From Anaerolineales bacterium (GTDB taxonomy: Bacteria > Chloroflexota > Anaerolineae > Anaerolineales > UBA6663): 6,023 nt of DNA. The notes beneath the pieces were generated by a model, which made no database searches, was not told the DNA's origin, and saw nothing but the letters and a program-made list of their open reading frames with translations. The stretch is from contig JAEURM010000132.1 in NCBI GenBank assembly GCA_016789245.1, forward strand, positions 1 to 6,023, read 5' to 3'. The position numbers and the translations under genes were made by a program. Below are positions 1 to 5,368 of this stretch, piece after piece. How positions within the stretch are numbered: position 1 is the first letter of the stretch; each line of letters starts with the position of its first letter.

Positions 1-360
1 TGCTGGCCCCGCTCTCCTCGACATAGTCCTGTCGTGCACCTCGTCCCGTTCCTGATCCTCCTCAGTTTGGTTGGGGCGGGATCCTCCGTCCCCCTGCGCG
101 CCCAGCCCGCCCCGGACCCCCAAGCCCTGGACCGGTTGGTGGCCGCGGCGGAAACCGGCCTCGCCTTTGGCGTGATGGAAACGGCCATCAGCGCCGGGCA
201 GATTTTGGCCCCACTGCTGGCCGGGCAACTATACACGCTCAATCCGGCGTTGCCCTTTCAAGTGTGCTTAGTATTAGTGGTGCTTACGTTTGTGCTAGCC
301 TGGCGCGTTTTGCAACCCGCCCCTACGCCCGCCCTTCAAACCCCGGATATATCACTCTGA
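1..360 (+). CDS. Major facilitator superfamily transporter, C-terminal fragment
   Basis: This is the 3' end of a gene that begins left of the window. The frame is open from base 1 and stops at TGA 358-360, leaving about 119 residues. A GTG at 34 could be read as a start but is almost certainly internal. The visible part shows a hydrophobic helix (FLILLSLVGAGSSVPL), a loop ending in ETGLAFGVMETAISAGQ, a helix ILAPLLAGQLY, and a last helix around FQVCLVLVVLTFVLAW followed by a short proline-rich tail. The G-x-AFG-x-x-x-x-x-x-x-x-G-x-x-x-x-P-L-x-x-G pattern is typical of the helix 10-11 region of MFS drug or metabolite exporters. The substrate cannot be told. The gene converges on the minus-strand operon. 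The first 11 codons (CWPRSP...) look less MFS-like, so a frame error near the edge is possible. Codons look richer in G and C than in the rest of the window. Confidence 0.75.
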   Translation, partial: CWPRSPRHSPVVHLVPFLILLSLVGAGSSVPLRAQPAPDPQALDRLVAAAETGLAFGVMETAISAGQILAPLLAGQLYTLNPALPFQVCLVLVVLTFVLAWRVLQPAPTPALQTPDISL

Positions 361-379
361 GCGCGAATGTTGGCGCTCA
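358..379. terminator. Short hairpin overlapping the MFS stop codon
   Basis: TGAGCGC (358-364) and GCGCTCA (373-379) form a perfect 7-bp stem with an 8-nt loop. The first three bases are the stop codon of the transporter gene. There is no T-tract on either strand (ATATCAAACC follows on +), so intrinsic termination is only a guess based on its place just after a stop codon and between convergent genes. Confidence 0.35.
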
Positions 380-398
380 ATATCAAACCGGCCTTATA

Positions 399-439
399 GC
401 GCGAAGAGTCTGTGCCTTGTCAAAACAGATCCTTCGCGC
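399..439. terminator. Long hairpin between convergent genes, possible bidirectional terminator
   Basis: The arms 399-413 and 425-439 pair over 15 positions: GCGCGAAG with CTTCGCGC, one A/C mismatch (407/431), one G-T pair (408/430), then TCTGT with ACAGA. An 11-nt loop (414-424) closes it. It lies 39 bases past the transporter stop and 41 bases past the DUF512 stop, which suits a shared transcription end. Neither strand has a proper T-run after the stem, so it would be an atypical intrinsic terminator, or instead a 3'-end stabilising structure. The structure is seen directly; the role is inferred. Confidence 0.5.
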
Positions 440-442
440 CAG

Positions 443-468
443 TTATCCGTTCTTATCCGCTCAATCCG
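443..468. repeat. ATCCG iterations at 9-10 bp spacing
   Basis: ATCCG occurs at 445, 455 and 464. The first two copies are the longer TTATCCG, and the third is AATCCG. Read on the minus strand the unit is CGGATAA or CGGATTG. The tract sits in the 120-bp gap just downstream of the DUF512 gene. It resembles in style the CACGAAT tract at 5299-5357. No function is known to me, and three short copies could still be chance. Confidence 0.4.
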
Positions 469-480
469 TTGACGATAGAA

Positions 481-1950
481 CTAAAGATACTTCTCCACCG
501 CCCAGCCGCCTTGCTTCATTGGTTGCGGCGCGCGCGCGGGGTTAGCTGGGTCAAAGGCTAACGGGTTACGGCCCGTTAGTGCATCCAACACATCGCCCAT
601 CGCATCTGCCAAGAAAATAGGGCGGCCTAACGCTTCCGCAATTTGCAGGGGTGAAACATCATCTAAGCTGATGCCATCCGGATGATCAAACATTACACGC
701 GGCAAAACCACCACTGCGCCCAGTTCCACGCCGCTGAGTTGTGTGATGATATCTTGCCCCATGAGCAAGCCGGCCACCGTAATGCCGTGCCCCAACCGCT
801 CATTCAGCACCGCCCTCACTTGCAACTGTGTGCCCGCCAACTGATTGAACTCCGCCGCCGTTTTTTCCAACGTTGGCGCGAATAGAGAAGCCGTAACAAG
901 GGTTGCGCTTTTAGCGAGAAAGCCGCTTCGCTTCTCATGTTTCACATTTCTCGTTTTACGGCCATCGTTTCCCGTTATTTCCTTAATCTCCTTCTTCGCC
1001 CGGCGCCACTCATCCAAAAAACCGCGCACCTGCCCCAGTCCGTTCTCCTCTAGCGCCAAGCCGTCATAGTATTTCTTCGGCGGGATGGGCGTTTCCGTCA
1101 GCAAAAACCACTCATCGGTGGGATAGGCAAAGCGCACGCCAAGTTTGGGAAGCAATTCGGCTTGCCAGCGGGTCACACTCTTTAAAACAATCTGCGCCTC
1201 GGCGGCGGTGTGGGCACGGTAGCCGTACTTGTGATGCTTGGTCAGCCCAACCGGCACCACGCTCACGCTCTGCACCGCCGGAAACAACTCGGCCAAATTA
1301 CGCAGACTCTTTTCCAAAAACGCGCCGTCATTCAGGCCGGGCGTTACCACTAACTGCGTGTGCGTTTCAATGCCGCGCTCAGCCAGCCAGCGCAGTTGCT
1401 CTAGCACATCCGGTGCGTTTTTGTTGGCCAAGCAAGCGCGGCGGTTTTCTAAATCTGTGGAATGTACGGAAACGTACAGCGGCGAGAGTCGTTGCTCATC
1501 AATTCTCTGCCAATCACGCTCACTCAGGTTCGTCAGCGTTACAAAGTGGCCGTACAGAAAAGAGTAACGGTAATCATCATCTTTGATATAAAGCGTGCGC
1601 CGCATGCGGGGCGCCGTTTGCAGAACAAAGCAGAACGGGCACAAGTTGTTACAGCGCCGGATATCAATATCAAACGTGGGATGCTGGAATTCTAAACCTA
1701 ACGCTTGCCCAGCTTGGCGCATGAAACGTGAAGCGTGAAGCATGCCCGCGCGGCGATACTGAATTTCCACTTCATCCTCCGCCGCGTAGAACTGCACGTC
1801 AATCACATCTTCCACGGCGTGGCCGTTTACGGCCAACACTTCATCACCCGCTTGTAGGCCCATTTCGGAGGCCAGCGAGTTTTCTTCCACGCTTTGCACT
1901 ATGCCAGCGTAGGTTTTGGGCTCGGTTTCTTGAAAATGTAAGTTGCTCAA
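481..1950 (-). CDS. PDZ / radical-SAM-like / DUF512 protein of unknown function
   Basis: The product has 489 residues. Residues 14-68 form a PDZ-like domain (AGIVQSVEENSLASEMGLQAG, then GDEVLAVNGHAV). Residues about 94-300 are a radical-SAM-like core with C100, C104 and C107 in CNNLCPFC, a Cx3Cx2C arrangement suited to a [4Fe-4S] cluster. Core strands follow, such as LYVSVHSTD and THTQLVVTPGLND. The C-terminal part (about 300-489) is DUF512, with LVTASLFAP, GHGITVAGLLMGQD and VVLPRVMFDHPDG. The family is known from Clostridia, Cyanobacteria and Chloroflexi, but its reaction is not. No ATG lies before the PDZ domain, so a TTG start at 1950 is chosen; the frame is closed upstream by TAA at 1977-1975, and no Shine-Dalgarno is seen. 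It is the last gene of the operon, 17 bp after plsC. Residues about 321-347 look like an insertion and contain a 7-bp repeat array. The stop is TAG at 483-481. Confidence 0.9.
   Translation of the reverse strand: MSNLHFQETEPKTYAGIVQSVEENSLASEMGLQAGDEVLAVNGHAVEDVIDVQFYAAEDEVEIQYRRAGMLHASRFMRQAGQALGLEFQHPTFDIDIRRCNNLCPFCFVLQTAPRMRRTLYIKDDDYRYSFLYGHFVTLTNLSERDWQRIDEQRLSPLYVSVHSTDLENRRACLANKNAPDVLEQLRWLAERGIETHTQLVVTPGLNDGAFLEKSLRNLAELFPAVQSVSVVPVGLTKHHKYGYRAHTAAEAQIVLKSVTRWQAELLPKLGVRFAYPTDEWFLLTETPIPPKKYYDGLALEENGLGQVRGFLDEWRRAKKEIKEITGNDGRKTRNVKHEKRSGFLAKSATLVTASLFAPTLEKTAAEFNQLAGTQLQVRAVLNERLGHGITVAGLLMGQDIITQLSGVELGAVVVLPRVMFDHPDGISLDDVSPLQIAEALGRPIFLADAMGDVLDALTGRNPLAFDPANPARAPQPMKQGGWAVEKYL
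927..975. repeat. Degenerate heptamer array inside the DUF512 gene
   Basis: On the minus strand seven consecutive 7-bp units can be laid out from 975 down to 927. They include ACGGGAA, ACGATGG, ACGAGAA, ATGTGAA and AAGCGAA, giving a loose consensus ACRNGAA. The units encode roughly residues 326-342 of the DUF512 protein, a lysine/arginine-rich stretch (GNDGRKTRNVKHEKR) between FLDEWRRAKKE and the conserved LVTASLFAP strand. As I recall, the family usually has only a short linker here, so the array probably arrived as an in-frame insertion of low conservation. Confidence 0.6.
1719..1744. repeat. Heptamer repeat RCRTGAA, three units plus a partial fourth
   Basis: On the + strand GCATGAA (1719-1725), ACGTGAA (1726-1732) and GCGTGAA (1733-1739) follow without gaps, then GCATG begins a fourth unit. 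The tract lies in the DUF512 gene and encodes about residues 70-78 (MLHASRFMR) at the end of the PDZ-like domain. The unit matches the consensus of the array at 927-975 but lies in the opposite orientation. Confidence 0.6.
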
Positions 1951-1956
1951 GCTTAA

Positions 1957-1977
1957 GGGATTAAGGATTAGGGATTA
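1957..1977. repeat. Three tandem 7-bp repeats (GGGATTA type) at the plsC/DUF512 junction
   Basis: Two GGGATTA units (1957-1963 and 1971-1977) flank one AGGATTA unit (1964-1970). On the minus strand the units read TAATCCC or TAATCCT. The tract begins 7 bases upstream of the TTG start of the DUF512 gene and extends into the 3' end of plsC. The TAA stop of plsC (1970-1968) and its last residues (VNP) are made from repeat sequence. A TAA occurs in each minus-strand frame (1977-1975, 1970-1968, 1963-1961), and a stop occurs in each + frame (1962, 1969, 1976). Confidence 0.75.
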
Positions 1978-2843
1978 ACCCATTCAATTGTTTCCATGCT
2001 CGCTTTGGATAAATCGGCGTAATAGCCGCGCCGCTGTTCGGGCAACATGGCGGCGAGCACGTACAGCGCTTCATCGGTCATCAGCCGCAAGCGCTCACGC
2101 GGCAAACGGCCCGGGAGAGTTTTATATTGAAACGGGCGGCCTAAGTGAAAGTACGCGCCGGGCAAGTGCGCGTTCCACGGGCCAAGCAAAGTGGGGTAAC
2201 CCGGCGTAGAAAAAACGGCGGTAGGGATGATGGGTGCGCCGCTCTTGGAAGCTAAATACGCTATGCCTTCCCGCGCCTGCCCTAATGCGGCGTGCCGCGT
2301 GGCTTCCGGCGCAATCAAAATTACTTCGCCCGCCGCCAGCACAGCCAAGGCTTTTTCAATCGCACGCCGGTCAAGTTCGCCGCGCCGCACCGGAATTACA
2401 TCCCACAGCCGCGTAAACACGCCCCACACTGGGTAGTTATGTACTTCAGCCTTCGCCATCGGCACCACATTGCGCGGCAGGTTGCCCAACACCACAATCG
2501 GGTCCACAAAGGCAATGTGGTTAATCATGAGAATGCCCGGGCCGGTGGCCGGAAAATTCTCCAAACCGGCAATGCGCGCCTTATCCACGCGGGCCAAAAA
2601 GCGCCACGCAATGTTATCAATCAGCCACCGCAGAACGCGCCGCGTGCTTTCTTTTTCAGCGTGCTGGTAGCGTTTAGGGCTATTCGTTTGAGCGGTTGAG
2701 ATTGGTTGCGCTTCGGCGTCCACGGGGTGGATTGTACCGTGAACGGGCAGGAGCCGCGTCCTGAGCTTATTGAAGGACGAAAGAGCGGCTTCTTTGGTGG
2801 TTGCCGCAAATTTATTCGGCGCGGCTGGCAATAATGCGCTCAA
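1968..2843 (-). CDS. plsC: PlsC-type 1-acyl-sn-glycerol-3-phosphate acyltransferase
   Basis: Members of this family transfer a fatty-acyl group to lysophosphatidic acid at the membrane, giving phosphatidic acid. Of 291 residues, the domain spans about 80-270. Motif I is NHIAFVD (H109, D114, the catalytic pair). Motif II lies around GVFTRLWDVIPVRRG. Motif III is PEATRHAALGQAREG (E180, T182, R183), where the usual PEGTR glycine is alanine. Motif IV is around APIIPTA (P207). Residues 1-75 are not recognisable as part of the family and contain sequence from a dispersed hairpin repeat. The start is uncertain: no ATG precedes the domain. TTG at 2843 overlaps the end of cmk by 32 bp, TTG at 2831 also overlaps, and GTG at 2723 would remove 40 residues. 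No clear ribosome site marks any of them. The order cmk-plsC is common in bacteria and supports the call. The exact acyl acceptor cannot be told. Confidence 0.9.
   Translation of the reverse strand: MSALLPAAPNKFAATTKEAALSSFNKLRTRLLPVHGTIHPVDAEAQPISTAQTNSPKRYQHAEKESTRRVLRWLIDNIAWRFLARVDKARIAGLENFPATGPGILMINHIAFVDPIVVLGNLPRNVVPMAKAEVHNYPVWGVFTRLWDVIPVRRGELDRRAIEKALAVLAAGEVILIAPEATRHAALGQAREGIAYLASKSGAPIIPTAVFSTPGYPTLLGPWNAHLPGAYFHLGRPFQYKTLPGRLPRERLRLMTDEALYVLAAMLPEQRRGYYADLSKASMETIEWVNP
2752..2790. repeat. Dispersed hairpin repeat of the CCTGAGCTT...AAGGAC type inside plsC
   Basis: The inner stem pairs CGTCCT (2757-2762) with AGGACG (2774-2779) around GAGCTTATTGA. An outer stem, AGCCGC (2752-2757) with GCGGCT (2785-2790), can replace the last inner pair, leaving a small bulge. 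The core closely resembles the widespread 'TCCTGAGCTTGTCGAAGGA' repeat that I recall from many Chloroflexota and other environmental genomes (not checked here). In plsC it encodes about residues 19-31 (SSFNKLRTR within this). The usual translation of that repeat in this frame is SFDKLRT-like, which fits well. Confidence 0.65.
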
Positions 2844-3498
2844 TGGCGCTTACCACGCCGGGCAAATCTAGCGGGGTAGTATCCAGCAAAACAGCACCTT
2901 CCGCTGGTTTGAGGGGCGCGCTTTGGCGGGAGGAATCAATCCGGTCGCGTTCTTGCAAGTTGTACAGAATTTCTGCGTAGGTGCGGGCTTCGTTGCGGGC
3001 CTGCGTTTCTTCAAAGCGGCGGTTGGCCCGCGCCTCGGCGGAGGCGGTGAGGAAGATTTTGCAATCCGCTTCCGGCACAATGGCGGTACCCACATCACGG
3101 CCCACCATCACCACTTGGCCGCGCAACCCCACGGCCCGCATGCGGCTGGTGAGGATGCGGCGCACTTGCGGCACGGCGGCCACTTGCGAAACATGCGCTT
3201 CCACTTCTTTGGAGCGGAGTTCCCACGTAATATCTTCGTCGCCTTCGGTCAGCACGGTGCAATCGCGGCCATCGTTCACGGTGGCGGGGCGTACATCAAT
3301 ATGCGCCCGCAAGGTGTACAACGCTAACGCTTCTTCATCGTCCAGTTGCACTCGGTCACGCATGGCCAAATACGTCAGGGCGCGGTACATCAGGCCAGTA
3401 TCAAAAAACATGTAGCCCAGCTTTTGCGCCAATTCCCGCCCCACGGAGGATTTGCCGGAAGCAACGGGACCGTCAATGGCAATGATTGAGGGAGGCAT
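2812..3498 (-). CDS. cmk: Cytidylate kinase (CMP/dCMP kinase)
   Basis: The enzyme phosphorylates CMP and dCMP with ATP to CDP and dCDP in the cytoplasm. The 228-residue length is normal for bacterial Cmk. The P-loop is GPVASGKSS (residues 10-18, K16). The CMP-site motif is DTGLMYRALT (33-42). GRDVGTAIVPEADCKIFLTAS follows in the middle, and the lid and C-terminal block RDRIDSSRQSAPLKPAEGAVLLDT is intact. No essential residue appears to be missing. The start is ATG at 3498, just before the usual IIAIDGP strand. It lies 7 bp after the stop of the upstream GT-C gene, which suggests co-transcription and perhaps translational coupling. No Shine-Dalgarno is evident. The stop, TAA at 2814-2812, lies within the proposed 5' end of plsC. 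Confidence 0.98.
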   Translation of the reverse strand: MPPSIIAIDGPVASGKSSVGRELAQKLGYMFFDTGLMYRALTYLAMRDRVQLDDEEALALYTLRAHIDVRPATVNDGRDCTVLTEGDEDITWELRSKEVEAHVSQVAAVPQVRRILTSRMRAVGLRGQVVMVGRDVGTAIVPEADCKIFLTASAEARANRRFEETQARNEARTYAEILYNLQERDRIDSSRQSAPLKPAEGAVLLDTTPLDLPGVVSAIERIIASRAE

Positions 3499-3505
3499 TG
3501 AGTGA

Positions 3506-5275
3506 TTACGGCTGGGTAACCGTTTGTAACTGCTGAATATCTTGCCGCACCCAGAGCACGTAGCGGTTGGCCTCTAGCGGCGCGCGGCGGGTGAGGAGCC
3601 ATTGGAACTGTTCATGCAAAAGCAAATTATCAGGCCGCCAGCGTTGATACAAGGTGAAGCCCTGCCCCAAATACGCCGAACCAAGCGTGGGGTCTTGTTG
3701 TGATTCTGGGGCCACCACCACCGGGCTGGCGATGAAGGCATCAAGCTGGGTAACGAACTCCGCTTTGACGAAATCGCGCAAGGCCCACGCCACCGCGCCA
3801 TCCGGCTCCGCTTGCACCACCACCGGAACTTCCCGCTCTTGCCCCACTGCAAAATTAGAAACATCACCCAAGACGCGCACCAGCCGTTGCGCATCTCCCG
3901 TAGTAGGCTCCAGCGCCCACAACTCCACATCTCCAATGGCGCGCGGCTGAACGAGGCCCCACGTGGCGCTCAGGCTGAGGCAGAAGAGGGCAAAGGCACC
4001 CACTACCGTACTGCCCGTAATAGCCGCTGAACGTGACCAGCCAAAGCCAAACAGCAACGCCACCACAATGCATAACGCCACGGCTAACAGGGATAAGCCC
4101 AATTCACGAAGCGAGGTAAACCAAATATCAGCTGTGGCCGTTTCTAGCGGGCCAACAAAGTTGAGTTGATTGGCGAAGCGCATGAGATACACAAAGGCAA
4201 AGCCGAGCAACATGACCAGCACGGCGCTGAGGGCGCTGACTAATACATATTCTTCCGGCATCCAATGTTCACGCACCAGTTCAAAAATAGCGCGGGCGGC
4301 CAGTGGCCCCAGCGCAATCACTAACCACGCCGCATCGGCGGGCGTGCGGCCAGAATAGAAAAGCAAGAAGATGAAAACCACAATGGCCCACGCGGCCAAA
4401 CCTTGCCCCAAAGTATCACTGCGGCGGAAAGCGCGCCACGCGCCTACTAAGCCCAAAATCAAAATCAGCGGCTCATACACCCACAACGCCAGCGGCACAA
4501 TGAATACGGAACGGCTGGTTTCGGTGGGCACAAAACCGGTGAGCCAAGTGGTGAAGCCGGCACCCAGCGCGCCCAAGCCGGAACGGTACACAAGGCCAAC
4601 CGTGGAAACTACTAAAACGCTCAACGCCAGCGCCAGCCAAAAGGTGCGTTGTTGGGGTTGAATCCGGCCCCACAGTTCACCAGCGGTTTGGCCTAATTGT
4701 GTTCTGAACAGCGCCACACTTACCATGAGCGCCAGCACCAGCGCCATAAAAAATGATGCGCCGCCGGCCGCCGCCACGCCGAGCGCCACCGCCGTGCCAA
4801 TGAGCCAGCCCACCGCTTCGGTTTTGAAGAATTGGTGTGCTAACACCAGTGTGAGGCTGAGGGCGGCCAGCGTAATCATCAACCCATCCGCTAGGCGGGA
4901 GGCGGCGATGAGCGTGCCGGAAAACGTGAACAGCGCGGCGGTAAGTAAGGCTGGCCCCCGCCCCATTTGGGCGCGGAAGGCCCACGGCACTAACACAAAC
5001 GCGGCCCCTAAAACGGCCGGGCCTAAACGCGCCGCCAACTCGCTGGGTTGTAGAACTAGAAAGTTGAAGTAGGTGAAGAAGAAGTACGCCGGGCTGTGCG
5101 GCAAGTGCAGTTCCGGCAGGCCGCGCAAAAACTGGAAAACGGTGAGGGCTTCCCGCGCTTCCACATCTAGCAAAGGCCGGTCACCCAAGCCATATAAACG
5201 CAGAGCTAACGCCAGCACAAAGAGCGCGGCGTACAGCACAGTTTCGAGTGAGAAAAGAGAAGAGGTAGATTTCAT
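3506..5275 (-). CDS. Multi-pass GT-C membrane protein, TIGR03663 / Agl23-like
   Basis: The 589-residue protein starts at ATG 5275 and ends at TAA 3508-3506. The N-terminal helix (about 11-30) leads into RLYGLGDRPLLDVEAREA (26-43), the first external loop, where GT-C enzymes of the GT39/ArnT type carry an acidic catalytic motif. Next come LAARLGPAVLGAAFVLVPWAFR (80-101) and LLTAALFTFSGTLIAASRLADGLM (110-133), both typical of this fold. Further helices lie near 155-190, 211-230, 257-280, 293-308, 316-332, 343-366, 391-412 and 418-440. A soluble tail of about 145 residues follows, with VELWALEPTTGDAQ and PDGAVAWALRDF. TIGR03663 proteins are found in Chloroflexi and archaea, usually beside DUF2298 (TIGR03662) proteins, as here; archaeal Agl23 is linked to lipid-linked glycan export. 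Substrate and reaction are unknown. The acidic motif here is D37-V-E39 rather than the usual adjacent DE. Confidence 0.85.
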   Translation of the reverse strand: MKSTSSLFSLETVLYAALFVLALALRLYGLGDRPLLDVEAREALTVFQFLRGLPELHLPHSPAYFFFTYFNFLVLQPSELAARLGPAVLGAAFVLVPWAFRAQMGRGPALLTAALFTFSGTLIAASRLADGLMITLAALSLTLVLAHQFFKTEAVGWLIGTAVALGVAAAGGASFFMALVLALMVSVALFRTQLGQTAGELWGRIQPQQRTFWLALALSVLVVSTVGLVYRSGLGALGAGFTTWLTGFVPTETSRSVFIVPLALWVYEPLILILGLVGAWRAFRRSDTLGQGLAAWAIVVFIFLLFYSGRTPADAAWLVIALGPLAARAIFELVREHWMPEEYVLVSALSAVLVMLLGFAFVYLMRFANQLNFVGPLETATADIWFTSLRELGLSLLAVALCIVVALLFGFGWSRSAAITGSTVVGAFALFCLSLSATWGLVQPRAIGDVELWALEPTTGDAQRLVRVLGDVSNFAVGQEREVPVVVQAEPDGAVAWALRDFVKAEFVTQLDAFIASPVVVAPESQQDPTLGSAYLGQGFTLYQRWRPDNLLLHEQFQWLLTRRAPLEANRYVLWVRQDIQQLQTVTQP

Positions 5276-5298
5276 TCAGGCTTATTCAATATTGTTGC

Positions 5299-5357
5299 CA
5301 CGAATTTTCACGAATTGGCACGAATGGGTATTGCCGCCGAGTTTCGTGTAATTCGTG
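5299..5357. repeat. CACGAAT iterations at 10-bp spacing with an inverted pair
   Basis: CACGAATTTT (5299-5308), CACGAATTGG (5309-5318) and CACGAATGGG (5319-5328) are three direct 10-bp units. After 14 bases, TTCGTG occurs at 5343-5348 and ATTCGTG at 5351-5357, which are the same unit inverted. The inverted copies can pair with 5309-5324 to give a hairpin with an 18-nt loop and a 1-nt bulge. The tract fills most of the 93-bp gap between the DUF2298 gene and the TIGR03663-like gene. A processing or attenuation role, or a spreading REP-like element, is possible; none is shown. Confidence 0.6.
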
Positions 5358-5368
5358 TTTTACTCAGG

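Noticed and set aside
34..360. Reading the + strand frame from GTG at 34 as a complete 108-residue small protein
   Set aside because: The frame is open to base 1, and the sequence matches the last helices of an MFS transporter, so it is a truncated gene end.
393..423. A sigma70-like promoter on the minus strand: TTGACA (423-418) and TATAAG (398-393), pointing antisense into the transporter gene
   Set aside because: The spacer is 19 bp, longer than the best 17, and both elements fall in and next to the long hairpin. Chance is as likely.
927..1744. The heptamer arrays considered as a CRISPR-like array
   Set aside because: Units are contiguous 7-mers without spacers of regular length, lie inside a coding gene, and no cas gene is present.
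2923..3415. Long open frames on the + strand opposite cmk (134 and 144 codons)
   Set aside because: They lie wholly antisense to a clear cmk gene, match no family I know, and have the composition expected of a shadow frame.
4700..4710. TGTTCTGAACA palindrome, slightly like a repressor-binding site
   Set aside because: It is inside the coding sequence of the GT-C gene, far from any start, and is a single copy.
5287..5294. Palindrome CAATATTG as an operator or -10 element for the TIGR03663-like gene
   Set aside because: It is only 8 bp, AT-rich, and has no matching -35 element; nothing else supports regulation there.
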